From: Marispirochaeta sp.
Lineage (GTDB): Bacteria; Spirochaetota; Spirochaetia; JC444; Marispirochaetaceae
Length of the DNA: 64,000 nt
Direction: 5' to 3'
Assembly: GCF_963668165.1 (NCBI RefSeq)
Contig: NZ_OY764209.1
Span: forward strand, 186,001-250,000
In this document: in pieces, positions 35,362 through 44,730 of the stretch
Numbering within the stretch: position 1 is the first letter of the stretch
How the letters are laid out: every line of letters starts with the position of its first letter
The notes under the pieces: generated by a model
Seen by the model: only the letters and a program-made list of their open reading frames with translations
Told to the model about the DNA's origin: nothing
Databases searched by the model: none
Position numbers and translations under genes: made by a program

Positions 35362-36168
35362 CTATTCCTGGTCTTCTACCCGGTTCATCATGCGCCCGTC
35401 CATGGTCCGGTAAATCAGCTGGCGCGGTATAATTTTGTGAACCAGGTACACTACCTTGTAAAAAACACCCGGGACCACGATAACCGGCGGCCGGCGACGG
35501 TCCAGGGCCTTGAGAGAGTCCCTCACAAGCCGTTCCGGCTCCATCCAGCGGAATATTCCCGAACTTTTCCGGTTAAAGTCTTTCCCGAGTCCCAGACGTT
35601 CATGAAATTCTGTACGGATAAACCCGGGACAGAGGGCCTGCACACGAATACCGGTCCCCGACTGTTCGAGCTGCAATGCTTCGGAAAAACGGGTCAGAAA
35701 GGCTTTGGTTCCGCTGTAGAGGGCATCCAGGGGTGCGGGAAAAAAGCTCGCCAGGGACGAGACATTGATGATTGCGCCTCCCCCTTCCTCGCGCATGCCG
35801 GGAAGCACGGCATGACACAGACGGACTACGGCGTCGACATGCACCTTGATCATCCGCGCCTGGTTCTCGAATGTATCGACACTGAATGCCCGGGGGCTGC
35901 CGAAACCGGCGTTGTTCACGAGCACAGCTATCCGGCGGGAGGCAATATTGTTGGCAAAGAGCTCAAGCTCCTCCGGGTCCGATAAATCAAAGATAGCCGT
36001 TTCCACAGAAACCTTCCATCTTTCCCGAAGTTCGGCAGAAAGGGTGTCCAGGACCCCGGAACGTCTTCCCGTCAACACAAGGTAGTAGCCGCGGCGGGCA
36101 TACTCCTCCGCAAAGGCACGGCCGATGCCGGAACTTGCTCCGGTAATAACAGCAATCGGTTTTTCCAT
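35362..36168 (-). CDS. Short-chain dehydrogenase/reductase
   Basis: 268 residues. The classical SDR motifs are complete: TGASSGIGRAFAEE (NAD(P) binding), VNNAGFG, NVSSLASF with the catalytic Ser, and YSGTKAFL (Tyr-x3-Lys). The C-terminal extension (about 215-268) with hydrophobic residues resembles DltE/YqjQ-like SDRs. Substrate unknown. Stands alone, divergent from nadA. Confidence 0.88.
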   Translation of the reverse strand: MEKPIAVITGASSGIGRAFAEEYARRGYYLVLTGRRSGVLDTLSAELRERWKVSVETAIFDLSDPEELELFANNIASRRIAVLVNNAGFGSPRAFSVDTFENQARMIKVHVDAVVRLCHAVLPGMREEGGGAIINVSSLASFFPAPLDALYSGTKAFLTRFSEALQLEQSGTGIRVQALCPGFIRTEFHERLGLGKDFNRKSSGIFRWMEPERLVRDSLKALDRRRPPVIVVPGVFYKVVYLVHKIIPRQLIYRTMDGRMMNRVEDQE

Positions 36169-36240
36169 GGCAATCAGTATACGCTCCAGCCGGGGAAATG
36201 AAAACCGGGATCCCGGCTTACTGTATACTTTGGGATACCA

Positions 36241-36287
36241 TTGAACAGAGACTGGCTTTCGGTATAGATTAGATATACACTAATCTA
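36241..36287 (+). promoter_or_regulatory. nadA promoter and operator-like palindrome
   Basis: TTGAAC (36241-36246) and TATAGA (36263-36268) with 16-nt spacing form a candidate promoter. A perfect inverted repeat, TAGATTAG-N7-CTAATCTA (36265-36287), overlaps the -10 box and the expected transcription start, the usual place for a repressor. An NAD-responsive regulator is a reasonable guess from the target gene; the sequence does not match a site pattern I can name. Confidence 0.55.
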
Positions 36288-36310
36288 TTTACACACCGAA
36301 GGGGGTTTTC

Positions 36311-37327
36311 ATGCTTACCGCGGAGAAGCTTTTTTCCCAGCTCCAGCAGGTCAGATTCTCGAGCATCAAGGACGAAGACCTGAGGCGGCATATAGAGAAA
36401 TCGATGCCCATCATTCAGGAGATTGAGAAGCTCAAAAAAGAGAAAAACGCGGTAATTCTTGCCCACTCCTACGTGACCCCGGATATTATCTACTCAGTGG
36501 CAGACTATTCAGGAGACTCCTACGAGCTTTCAAAAAATGCCCTTGAAGCAGAGGCCGACCTGATTGTCTTTGCGGCAGTCCGCTTTATGGGAGAGACCGC
36601 TAAAATCCTGAGCCCTCACAAAGAGGTATTGATCCCGGGATACGATCCCGCCTGCTCCCTGGCGGACAGTATTACCGCCGAGGATGCACGCAAGCTTAAG
36701 GCCGAATACCCCGACTACGCCTTTATCTGCTATATAAACACCACCGCCGCGGTAAAGGCGGAATGCGACGCCAGCGTTACCAGCTCAAATGTGTATAAAA
36801 TCATCGAGAACTTTCCATCGGATAAAATCTTCTTTCTGCCGGACAAATTGATGGGGATGAATATCATCGACGAGATGCAGCGCCGGGGGGTAAGAAAGGA
36901 TATCCGTCTCTGGGACGGTACCTGCTACGTCCACGAAGAGTTCGAACCCCGCATGATCGACGAGTTCAGAGCGGCTCATCCGGATATCTACGTCATGGCA
37001 CACCCGGAATGCAAACCGGAGGTAATCCGCAAGGTCGACTTCGTGGGATCCACCAGCCAGATGTTCACAAAAATCCAGGAGCTGCAGGGAGAAAAGGTGA
37101 TGATGCTCACCGAATGCGGACTTATAAGCCGCATCGAAGTTGAGAAACCCGGCAAAAAGTTCCTTGGTGCCTGCCAGATGTGCAAATATATGAAATCCAA
37201 CACACTGGAAAACATCCTGCGCGTGTTAAAAGACCCCAGACCGGAGGATTACGTCCGGCTGGATGAGGAAATTCGCGTCAGGGCTAAAAAGAACCTTGAG
37301 ATGATGTTCAAGTACGCTGAGGGCTGA
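36311..37327 (+). CDS. nadA: Quinolinate synthase A
   Basis: 338 residues, the usual length. NadA condenses iminoaspartate with dihydroxyacetone phosphate to quinolinate using a [4Fe-4S] cluster. Motifs: VILAHSYVTPDIIYSVADY, GDSYELSK, FMGETAKIL, PGYDPACSLADS, VTSSN, FLPDKLMG, MAHPECKPEV, GSTSQM and GACQMCKYMKSN. The three cluster cysteines are in DPACSLADS, HPECK and CQMCKYMK. nadB and nadC are not nearby. GAAGGGGG precedes the ATG. Confidence 0.97.
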   Translation: MLTAEKLFSQLQQVRFSSIKDEDLRRHIEKSMPIIQEIEKLKKEKNAVILAHSYVTPDIIYSVADYSGDSYELSKNALEAEADLIVFAAVRFMGETAKILSPHKEVLIPGYDPACSLADSITAEDARKLKAEYPDYAFICYINTTAAVKAECDASVTSSNVYKIIENFPSDKIFFLPDKLMGMNIIDEMQRRGVRKDIRLWDGTCYVHEEFEPRMIDEFRAAHPDIYVMAHPECKPEVIRKVDFVGSTSQMFTKIQELQGEKVMMLTECGLISRIEVEKPGKKFLGACQMCKYMKSNTLENILRVLKDPRPEDYVRLDEEIRVRAKKNLEMMFKYAEG

Positions 37328-37332
37328 AGGAT

Positions 37333-38754
37333 CTAAAGCTTGTAAACTCTCCCGGCATCAACGATCTCTACCGCCTTTACCCCGGCATTGAGGAGCACCT
37401 TCTGCAGATGGGTCTGGGCGTCGTCTTCTCCGTGGACCAGGAACACCTTCTTCAGCCGCTCAAGATCCAGCTGCGTTACGTAATCCCGGATTTCGCTGTA
37501 ATCTGCGTGGGCGCTGAAGGCGTCAATCTTCTCTACCCGGGCCTGTCTGATAAAGGTCTCGTTAAAGATTTTCACCTTTTTCTGCCCCTCCACTATGCGC
37601 CGTCCCAGGGTATGCTTTGCCATATAACCCACTACCAGGATTGTGCTGGCAGGGTCGCCTATATGCTGTACAAGGTGGTGGCGGATCCTGCCGGCCTCAC
37701 ACATACCGTCCGCCGATATGATTATAGCCGGCCCCCGCACATCGTTGATCTCCTTGGACTCCTGCACGCTGGCGGTATAGCGCAGGTTATTGAAGCCGAA
37801 GGGGTTCTTGTGGTGCTGGATAAAGGCCTCATTGGTCGCTTCATCGTAGCATTCCGGATGGACCCGGAAAATCGAAGTCGCATTGGTAGCCATGGGGCTG
37901 TCTACAAAGATGGGAATCTCCGGTATCCGTGCCTGATCTGTCAGCAGGTGAAGGTAGTAGATGATCTCCTGAGTCCGCTCCACGGCAAAGGCGGGAATTA
38001 CTATCTTGCCGTTCTTTGCAGCAGTGGAACTTACGATTTCCGCCAGCTTTTCCATCGCATCTGTAGTGTTTCCATGCAGCCGGTCCCCGTAAGTACTCTC
38101 CATTATCAGGTAATCCGGGTCCGGAACCCTGTCGGGATCACGGATAATGACCCGGTCCTTACGCCCCAAATCCCCGGCATAGACAATCCTCATAGGTTCG
38201 GCGGAGGTCCCGTCGGCGGAGATGTTCAGCACCGCGGTGGAGGAACCCAGGATGTGGCCCGCATCGTAGAAGGTCAGCTCAATCTGAGGCGTAACGTAGA
38301 TGGGCCGCCGGTAGGAGACAGTTACAAACTGGTTGACCGCCTCAAGAACGTCCTTTTCTTCGTACAAAACTTCGCTGTCAAACTGCTGGCCCGCTTTAGC
38401 TGCCTTCTTCTTTAAATACTCGATGTCCCGGGCCTGTATCTTGGCGCTGTCCATCATGATAAGGGAAGCCAGGTCCCGGCTTGCCGGGGTCGCGTAGATG
38501 TTTCCCTTGTAGCCGCCCTTGGACAGCAGGGGCAGCATGCCGCTATGGTCGAAATGGGCATGGGTCAGTACCACGGCGGATACATTCTCCATATCACCGG
38601 GAATTGCCCGGTTCTTCTCTTCCGCCTCTTTTCTCCGCCCCTGGAAAGCCCCGCAGTCTATCTGGATCTTTGTTCCGTCGACTTCAAGATAGTGTCGGGA
38701 CCCGGTAACCTCCCGGGCCGCTCCTTTGGAGTAGATCTGCACGCCCATACTCAC
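37333..38754 (-). CDS. Beta-CASP metallo-beta-lactamase hydrolase (CPSF/RNase-like)
   Basis: 473 residues. The metallo-beta-lactamase part has LTHAHFDHSGMLP (HxHxDH), DAGHILGSST and VYAGDLGR. The beta-CASP insert has ESTYGDRLH, PAFAVERTQEIIYYL and DSPMA. The Zn-dependent KH/RMMBL end has SADGMCEAGRIRHHL and FSAHADYSE. Such bacterial proteins are predicted RNA (or nucleic acid) hydrolases related to CPSF73 and YSH1. It is monocistronic and convergent with nadA. Confidence 0.9.
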   Translation of the reverse strand: MSMGVQIYSKGAAREVTGSRHYLEVDGTKIQIDCGAFQGRRKEAEEKNRAIPGDMENVSAVVLTHAHFDHSGMLPLLSKGGYKGNIYATPASRDLASLIMMDSAKIQARDIEYLKKKAAKAGQQFDSEVLYEEKDVLEAVNQFVTVSYRRPIYVTPQIELTFYDAGHILGSSTAVLNISADGTSAEPMRIVYAGDLGRKDRVIIRDPDRVPDPDYLIMESTYGDRLHGNTTDAMEKLAEIVSSTAAKNGKIVIPAFAVERTQEIIYYLHLLTDQARIPEIPIFVDSPMATNATSIFRVHPECYDEATNEAFIQHHKNPFGFNNLRYTASVQESKEINDVRGPAIIISADGMCEAGRIRHHLVQHIGDPASTILVVGYMAKHTLGRRIVEGQKKVKIFNETFIRQARVEKIDAFSAHADYSEIRDYVTQLDLERLKKVFLVHGEDDAQTHLQKVLLNAGVKAVEIVDAGRVYKL

Positions 38755-38833
38755 TCCTTTGCTCCTTATGGTGTTCTATTCTGGAGCATAGCCCATCCCT
38801 GTACGGAACGCCAGTGCTGAAACAAAGAAAATC

Positions 38834-39946
38834 TCAAGGCAATACAGGCTCCAGGCGATACAGGGCTCCATTCCGCTCATCCGTCAGCAGGTAGATACGA
38901 CCATCCGGGCCCTGGCGAACATCCCGCACCCGTCCGATACGTCCCTTCAGCAGCACCTCCTGAGCAACAATACTGCTCTCATTCCGCTTCAGCCGCCTCA
39001 GGTGCTGCCCGGCAAGGGCACCAAGGAAGATGTCTCCCTGCCAGGAGAGAAATGAATCTCCTGTATAAACCGACATCCCCGAGGGCGCAATCGAAGGATC
39101 CCAGTAGACCAGGGGCTGCTCCATTCCGGGAGCCGCGGTTCCGACTCCGATCTTTGCGCCGTTGTAGTGAGTACCATAACTGATCACCGGCCAGCCGTAG
39201 TTGGCACCTTTTTTAAGAATATTCACCTCGTCTCCGCCCCGGGCACCGTGCTCATGAGTCCAGATCTCCCGGCTGACAGGATCAAAAACCATCCCCTGCA
39301 CATTCCGATGGCCGTAACTGAAGGCCGCGCCATAGGGATTGTCCTCCGGTATACGGCCGTCGTCATGGAGACGGAGAATCGTTCCGGCATGATCGGACAG
39401 GTCCTGGGACCTCTGGTCCTCTCCTCTGTCACCCAGCGAAATATAGAGATACCCCTCGTCATCAAACACCAGCCGGGATCCGAAGTGCATGGTAGTGCTT
39501 CCTGTGTTATCGACAGTAAAAACCCGCTCAAGGTCAGTCAGCCGGTCTGCAGCCAGACGCGCGCGGCTTACCGCAGTAGCGGCACCGCCTGAGGTGGAGA
39601 CCACATGACTCAGGTAAATCCAGCTGGTACGCGGATAGTCCGGATGCAGGACAATATCCAGAAGCCCCCCCTGACCTCCGGCGTTGATCTCGGGCAGCCC
39701 TCCGATTTCAGAACGTTTTCCCGAGTCGATATCCAGGCGCCAGAGCCTGCCCGAACGCTGGGTGATCAGAACCTCACCCTCGGAGAGAAAGGCAAAAGCC
39801 CAGGGGTTGGGAATCCCTTCTGTTATCCGGACAAGACTGAAGGACTCATCCCGGGACTCGATTCTCTCCTCTTCCAATCCGGGAGCGCTGAAGGCTCCGC
39901 AAGCGGTAAACGCTATCAGGGTAATTAATAAAAAAAACTGTTTCAT
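38834..39946 (-). CDS. PQQ-dependent sugar-dehydrogenase-like (YliI-type) lipoprotein
   Basis: 370 residues from ATG 39946 (MKQFFLLITLIAFTACG), giving a lipoprotein signal with lipobox FTAC. The mature part is a six-bladed propeller of the glucose/sorbosone dehydrogenase family: GIPNPWAFAFLSEGEVLITQ (in part), GGQGGLLDIVLHPDYP, MHFGSRLVFDDEGYLYISLGD, GHRNVQGMVFDP and EHGARGGDEVN. It would oxidise sugars with PQQ supplied from outside, as no pqq genes are seen. The frame to 39982 has a less typical N-terminus. The ribosome binding site is weak. Confidence 0.87.
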   Translation of the reverse strand: MKQFFLLITLIAFTACGAFSAPGLEEERIESRDESFSLVRITEGIPNPWAFAFLSEGEVLITQRSGRLWRLDIDSGKRSEIGGLPEINAGGQGGLLDIVLHPDYPRTSWIYLSHVVSTSGGAATAVSRARLAADRLTDLERVFTVDNTGSTTMHFGSRLVFDDEGYLYISLGDRGEDQRSQDLSDHAGTILRLHDDGRIPEDNPYGAAFSYGHRNVQGMVFDPVSREIWTHEHGARGGDEVNILKKGANYGWPVISYGTHYNGAKIGVGTAAPGMEQPLVYWDPSIAPSGMSVYTGDSFLSWQGDIFLGALAGQHLRRLKRNESSIVAQEVLLKGRIGRVRDVRQGPDGRIYLLTDERNGALYRLEPVLP

Positions 39947-40024
39947 GTATAGAAAGTAGCTATTGTTGAATAAAATAGTCAACTAATCAAAAATCTTACA
40001 TTACAGTATCTCTATATAAACCCC

Positions 40025-40053
40025 TTGACATACAGTATTATATATAATATTCT
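40025..40053 (+). promoter_or_regulatory. Promoter with a palindrome in its spacer, upstream of the CoA-disulfide reductase gene
   Basis: TTGACA (40025-40030), 17 nt, TATTCT (40048-40053). The spacer contains the perfect palindrome TATTATATATAATA (40036-40049). The sequence TACAGTAT is repeated further upstream (about 40003). The palindrome could bind a redox- or sulfur-sensing repressor; the regulator is not identified. Confidence 0.5.
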
Positions 40054-40083
40054 CTATATATAGATACTCGAAAGGAGTTTTAT

Positions 40084-42093
40084 ATGCAGAAATTGCTGAT
40101 TATCGGCGGGGTCGCCGCAGGCGCGACTGCCGCAGCACGGGCACGGCGCATTGATGCAAAGGCCGAGATTACCGTCCTGGAAGCAGGCCCGGATGTATCC
40201 TTTGCCAACTGCGGTCTGCCCTATTACATAGGAGGCGATATTGACAGCCGCTCCAAGCTGATCCTCCAGAGCCCGGAGAGCTTTAAATCCCAGTACAATG
40301 TAACAGTGATCACTGAAACCGAAGTCCAGAGCATCGACCGCCGGAACAAGCTGGTAAGCGCGCTGCATATACCCAGCGGAAAGCAGGAGGAGTACTCCTA
40401 CGACTCACTTATCCTGGCACAGGGAGGAAAACCCCTGGTTCCACCCTTGAGGGGGGTTAAGCTGGATCATGTATTTTCCCTGTGGACCCTGCAGGATATG
40501 GACGCCATAGATGACTTTATCCGTTACCGCAAGCCGGAGAACGCGGTGGTAGTGGGCGGAGGCTTTATCGGCCTCGAGATGATAGAAGCCCTGCGAAAAC
40601 GGGGCCTGAATGTAAGCGTTGTTGAACGCATGCCCCACGTAATGCCCACTATGGAACCGGAGATCGCCGGATTCCTGCAGGAGGAGCTCCTCTCTTTCGG
40701 TGTGGGAGTTTACACCTCAAAGAGTGTTGAGGAGATCAGCTCCAGCCAGGTACTGCTGGATGACGGCTCACGCCTGAACGCCGACATGGTGCTGATGTCC
40801 GTTGGTGTCCGCCCGACCCTGAAACTGGCATCCGACGCCGGTCTGGAACTTGGCGACGCCGGGGGCCTTCTGGTCGACCGCAACCTGAGGACTTCGGACC
40901 CGCATATCTTTGCCGCCGGCGATATGATCGAGATTGAGCATAAGATCAACGGCGCCAAGGTACGCATTCCTCTGGCCGGGCCGGCTAATCGGCAGGGCAG
41001 AATCGCAGCGAACAACGCCCTTGGTATTCCCAAAGAGTATTCCGGATCCCAGGGCACCTCCATTGTACGAGTATTCGAAGCCGTTGCCGGATCCACCGGA
41101 CTCAACCTTAACCAGGCACGTCAGGCAGGCTTTCGGGCAGAAGCAGTTACAGTCCACAAGGAACATCATACATCCTATTACCCCGGGGCACGACAGGTCA
41201 CGGTTATGGTGATCTATGACCGCGAAACAGGCCGCATTCTGGGAGGTCAGACCGCTGGTCTTGCCGGAGCCGACCGTCGCCTCGACGTTCTTGCCACTGC
41301 TGCCGCTGCCGGTATGCGGGTACATGAGCTCTCCGAACTCGACCTGGCCTATTCCCCGCCCCTGGGAAGCGCCAATGATGCCATTAACATGGCAGCCTTT
41401 GCAGCAGAGAACCGGATATCCGGGTACAGTCCCGCGATTACAGCGGCTGAGCTGGACCAGTTTACCGGGAGACACAAACCGGCTTTTATCGATGTCCGGG
41501 ACTACTTTGCCTTTGAAAGATCCCATGTAAGCGGGGCCGACCATGTTCCCCTCACGCACCTGGAGCAGCGCATGGGGTCCATTCACAGGGACCGTCCGGT
41601 GATTGTCTACGACGAAACCGGCAAAAAGGCCCATCAGGCATTGCGTCAGCTGGTCCAGGCGGGATTTGATGAGGTATACAATCTGAGCGGCGGCTTCACA
41701 AGCCTTGAGCGGCATGCCCGGGCACTTGGTTTCAGCCACCTGCACGTCCCCCTCCTTCAGCCCGAGGAAAAAAGTCTTGAAGATGAGCATGAAGCGGAGG
41801 AACAGGTTCCGGAGCAGGGATCAGGCGGGGCTTTAACCGGCGGCGGCCTTCTGGTAATCGATGTCCGCACTCCTGAAGAATTTGCTTACGGGGCATATCC
41901 CGACTCGGTAAACATTCCCCTGGATGAACTGGGATACCGGGCTGAAGAAATCAGCGATAAGGATCGGGAGGTCATCGTCTACTGCGCATCCGGAGCACGC
42001 AGCGCTTACGCCGCCCGTATGCTGACGCAGATGGGCTTCTCCGACGTCAAGAACGGCGGTGGGCTGATGGATATGATGGAGAACCTGGCTTAA
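40084..42093 (+). CDS. CoA-disulfide reductase/persulfide reductase with two C-terminal rhodanese domains
   Basis: 669 residues. Residues 1-445 form a pyridine nucleotide-disulfide oxidoreductase: FAD site IIGGVAAGATAAARARR, redox Cys43 in FANCGLPYYIGG, NAD site VVVGGGFIGLEMIEALR, FAD site IFAAGDMIE and a dimerisation domain. It matches CoADR and Npsr-type enzymes that use one active Cys plus CoA. Residues about 460-550 are a rhodanese domain whose active position reads VYDETGKK (Asp for Cys), so it should be inactive. Residues about 585-669 are a second rhodanese domain with Cys634 in YCASGARS. Two fused rhodaneses are unusual; most relatives have one. AAGGAG precedes the ATG. Confidence 0.93.
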   Translation: MQKLLIIGGVAAGATAAARARRIDAKAEITVLEAGPDVSFANCGLPYYIGGDIDSRSKLILQSPESFKSQYNVTVITETEVQSIDRRNKLVSALHIPSGKQEEYSYDSLILAQGGKPLVPPLRGVKLDHVFSLWTLQDMDAIDDFIRYRKPENAVVVGGGFIGLEMIEALRKRGLNVSVVERMPHVMPTMEPEIAGFLQEELLSFGVGVYTSKSVEEISSSQVLLDDGSRLNADMVLMSVGVRPTLKLASDAGLELGDAGGLLVDRNLRTSDPHIFAAGDMIEIEHKINGAKVRIPLAGPANRQGRIAANNALGIPKEYSGSQGTSIVRVFEAVAGSTGLNLNQARQAGFRAEAVTVHKEHHTSYYPGARQVTVMVIYDRETGRILGGQTAGLAGADRRLDVLATAAAAGMRVHELSELDLAYSPPLGSANDAINMAAFAAENRISGYSPAITAAELDQFTGRHKPAFIDVRDYFAFERSHVSGADHVPLTHLEQRMGSIHRDRPVIVYDETGKKAHQALRQLVQAGFDEVYNLSGGFTSLERHARALGFSHLHVPLLQPEEKSLEDEHEAEEQVPEQGSGGALTGGGLLVIDVRTPEEFAYGAYPDSVNIPLDELGYRAEEISDKDREVIVYCASGARSAYAARMLTQMGFSDVKNGGGLMDMMENLA

Positions 42094-42665
42094 TAACCGG
42101 GTCCGCGAAGATCGATTTGTCCCGCAGGCCAGTCAAAGTCTGCGGGATAGATCATTGCGACCTCGTCCCAGAAAACCGAGTGGCGCAGGGTCTCCGGATC
42201 GGTTTTTTCCGGAGGCAGAGAATTGATAAAGCTGTTATTCACCCGACGACAGCCCAGATCCTTATAAAAAGGGGCCACCCTGAAGCTTGTCTGGAACAGG
42301 TTCACAGGGTAGGTGCCCTGGCCGACAAAGGAGAAGGCCTTCTTTACCACCCCAGCTCCCAGGCCCTGCCCCCGTAAATCGGGGTTTACACAAACCCCGC
42401 TTAAAGCCATCACAGTAAAGGAACCCCGGGGAGTTTGTATCTCCCTGGGAAAAACCAGCGCCACAGCAGCGATCCTATCCCCCTTCCAGAAGCCGGGATA
42501 GCCTGTGGGAAGATCCCCGGAGATCTCCGCCGTACGGGCCATATTTTCGGTATAGTACTCCCGGTTGTGATCCGGCCAGACCGACAGCCACAACCCGGTA
42601 ATGGCATCCCTGTCTGCATCGGTATACGCGTCTGCCGGAATAAACCTGTATTCGAAATCCTTCAT
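42090..42665 (-). CDS. GNAT-family N-acetyltransferase
   Basis: 191 residues from ATG 42665. It shows the GNAT acetyl-CoA signature (GVCVNPDLRGQGLGAGVVKKAF in part, RGQGLGA) and an aromatic C-terminal region. It begins 13 bp after the speA stop, so the two are probably cotranscribed; polyamine acetylation is possible but not shown. The open frame continues into speA in another phase and that part is not coding. It overlaps the end of the flavoprotein gene by 4 nt in a convergent arrangement. Confidence 0.82.
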   Translation of the reverse strand: MKDFEYRFIPADAYTDADRDAITGLWLSVWPDHNREYYTENMARTAEISGDLPTGYPGFWKGDRIAAVALVFPREIQTPRGSFTVMALSGVCVNPDLRGQGLGAGVVKKAFSFVGQGTYPVNLFQTSFRVAPFYKDLGCRRVNNSFINSLPPEKTDPETLRHSVFWDEVAMIYPADFDWPAGQIDLRGPGY

Positions 42666-42678
42666 GATCTTGACCGCC

Positions 42679-44601
42679 CTACCATTCGTAGTAGGTGTAA
42701 CCCCGCAGCCCCGCCTCGTAGGCCTCGACGATCTCCCGCCGTTCCCTGGGAGACAGCAGTTTGCAGCGTACCGCCCGTTCCGCCAGAGAGCGGAAACCAC
42801 GGACCAGTTCGTTGGGATCGTACTCAACGTAGCTGAGGACATCGGCCACTGAGTCTCCCTTGGTCTCATGCTCATAGACCAGGGCCCCTTCCTCATCAAG
42901 ACTGATGGAGACGATGTTGGTATCTCCGAAGAGGTTATGAAGGTCTCCAAGGGTTTCCTGGTAGGCGCCTACAAGAAAAATCCCCAGAAAATACTCCTCG
43001 TCGGATTTAAGATCGTGGAGCAGAAGGGAATTTTTCACCCCCTGCAAATCTATGAACTTGTCAATCTTGCCATCCGAATCGCAGGTAATGTCCGCCAGAA
43101 CCGCTGGCCGTTTTGGTTCCTCATCGAGGCGGTGAATAGGCATAATCGGAAAGAGCTGATCAATAGCCCAGGAATCGGGCAGGGACTGGAAGATGCTGAA
43201 ATTCCCGTAATAGGTGTCGTGAATAACCCTGTCTATTCCGGTAAGGTCCTCAGGTATATAGTCCATCTGTTTGGTGGTCCTGACAATCTTGTTGATTATA
43301 TGCCAGAAAAATCTGTCCGCCAGGCTCTTTTCCCGCAGGCTTATGGTCCCGTGGATAAAAAGACCGTGAAGCTCATCCCGGTAATAAAGAGCGTCATTAA
43401 AGGCCTCCTGGGCAGTTTTGCTGGTTATATTCAGCGCGGACTCCTTGAGGTTTTTCAGATAGGCATGACAGTCCTCGGGCAGCTTGTCCGGAATTTCATC
43501 GTGGGCAGCCTTATTGATATCAAGAATATTGAACACCAGAACAGATGAGTAGGCCACCAGAGAACGGCCGGATTCTGAAACAAGGGTGGGATGCTCGACT
43601 CCTTCGGCATCAAAAGTAGACATAACAATCTCCACTACGTCGTAGCAGAACTCTTCCATGGAATAGTTTTTACTGGAGGCAAAATTGGTCTTGGAGCCGT
43701 CATAATCTACCGCCAGACCGCCGCCGATATCGAGGATTCCCATCCGCGCGCCTTCCCGCTTCAGTTCCGCGTAATAACGGCAGGCCTCCGTCAAAGCCAT
43801 ACGGATGTTCCGGATATTCGGCAGCTGGGAGCCCTGGTGATAATGGAGCAGTTCAAGACAATCCAGCATGTTCCGCTCCCGCAGCAGGTCGATACTCTCA
43901 GTAATCTGCAGGGCCGTCAGGCCAAAGATACTCTTGTCACCTCCGGATTCGGTCCAGTGTCCTTCGGACTTGGCGGTCAGTTTAATTCGTAATCCAAGGG
44001 ACGGCTGAACACTGGCCTTTTCTGCCCGGCTGAGGACAAGTTCAAGCTCTCCGGGCCGCTCGACAACGATGATTACCTTGAGCCCCAGCTTGTTACCGTA
44101 CAGGGCCAGATCGATAAACTCCTCGTCCTTATAGCCGTTGCAGATTATGTAGCTTCCCGGATCGTGCATGTACCCAAGGGCGGCGATCAGCTCCGCCTTG
44201 CTGCCTGCTTCCAGTCCGTGATGATACTTTCTGCCGGCCCGGACGATCTCGCTTATGACCTCCTGCTGCTGATTCACCTTAACCGGAAAAACCCCCCGGT
44301 ATTCCCCTTTGTAGCCGTATTCCCTGATTGCCTTTGCAAAGCTTTCGTTCAACAGGATAATCCGGGAATCCAGAATATCCCTGAACCGAAAGAGAACGGG
44401 CATGCAGAGTCCCCGTTCCTGGGCGCCAAGGGCCATGGAGTAAAGACTTACATCGCTCCAGGAATCTCCTTTCCGCAGCCGGACTGTTACTTCACCGTTC
44501 CGGGAAACCCCGAAGTATCGGCTTCCCCAGTGATCTATGCCATACTGCTCTTTGGAATCTTCAAGATTCCAGGGAGCGGTTTTCTCTTGCTCTTCCTTCA
44601 A
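42679..44601 (-). CDS. speA: Biosynthetic arginine decarboxylase
   Basis: About 640 residues. SpeA converts arginine to agmatine with PLP, in the fold type III barrel: FPVKVNQQQEVI (Schiff-base Lys), EAGSKAELIAAL, LLHYHQGSQLPNI, LDIGGGLAVDYDGS, SESGRS and CDSDGKIDKFID (active-site Cys region). I choose TTG 44601 as start because GAGG lies 7 nt upstream and a promoter-like pair covers the region before it; GTG 44655 in the same frame would overlap that promoter's -35 box. A GNAT gene follows. Confidence 0.93.
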   Translation of the reverse strand: MKEEQEKTAPWNLEDSKEQYGIDHWGSRYFGVSRNGEVTVRLRKGDSWSDVSLYSMALGAQERGLCMPVLFRFRDILDSRIILLNESFAKAIREYGYKGEYRGVFPVKVNQQQEVISEIVRAGRKYHHGLEAGSKAELIAALGYMHDPGSYIICNGYKDEEFIDLALYGNKLGLKVIIVVERPGELELVLSRAEKASVQPSLGLRIKLTAKSEGHWTESGGDKSIFGLTALQITESIDLLRERNMLDCLELLHYHQGSQLPNIRNIRMALTEACRYYAELKREGARMGILDIGGGLAVDYDGSKTNFASSKNYSMEEFCYDVVEIVMSTFDAEGVEHPTLVSESGRSLVAYSSVLVFNILDINKAAHDEIPDKLPEDCHAYLKNLKESALNITSKTAQEAFNDALYYRDELHGLFIHGTISLREKSLADRFFWHIINKIVRTTKQMDYIPEDLTGIDRVIHDTYYGNFSIFQSLPDSWAIDQLFPIMPIHRLDEEPKRPAVLADITCDSDGKIDKFIDLQGVKNSLLLHDLKSDEEYFLGIFLVGAYQETLGDLHNLFGDTNIVSISLDEEGALVYEHETKGDSVADVLSYVEYDPNELVRGFRSLAERAVRCKLLSPRERREIVEAYEAGLRGYTYYEW

Positions 44602-44621
44602 GATCAATCCTCGTTTGAATG

Positions 44622-44651
44622 AGCCTACCGCCTGGCATAGGGGATGGTCAA
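44622..44651 (-). promoter_or_regulatory. Candidate speA promoter
   Basis: TTGACC (44646-44651), 18 nt, TAGGCT (44622-44627) on the minus strand. It supports translation from 44601 rather than from the GTG at 44655. Confidence 0.4.
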
Positions 44652-44730
44652 GCACTGTCTTCCCGGAATTGTTACAGTGATATAAAAAGGGCTGAAAAAT
44701 CCCCCTCCCTGCAGTATACTCAACACAACA

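Noticed and set aside
40768..41790. 340-codon minus-strand frame opposite the CoA-disulfide reductase
   Set aside because: The plus-strand protein matches a known family throughout; the opposite product has no family features.
42666..42950. N-terminal extension of the GNAT frame into speA
   Set aside because: It lacks similarity to acetyltransferases and overlaps conserved speA codons in another phase.
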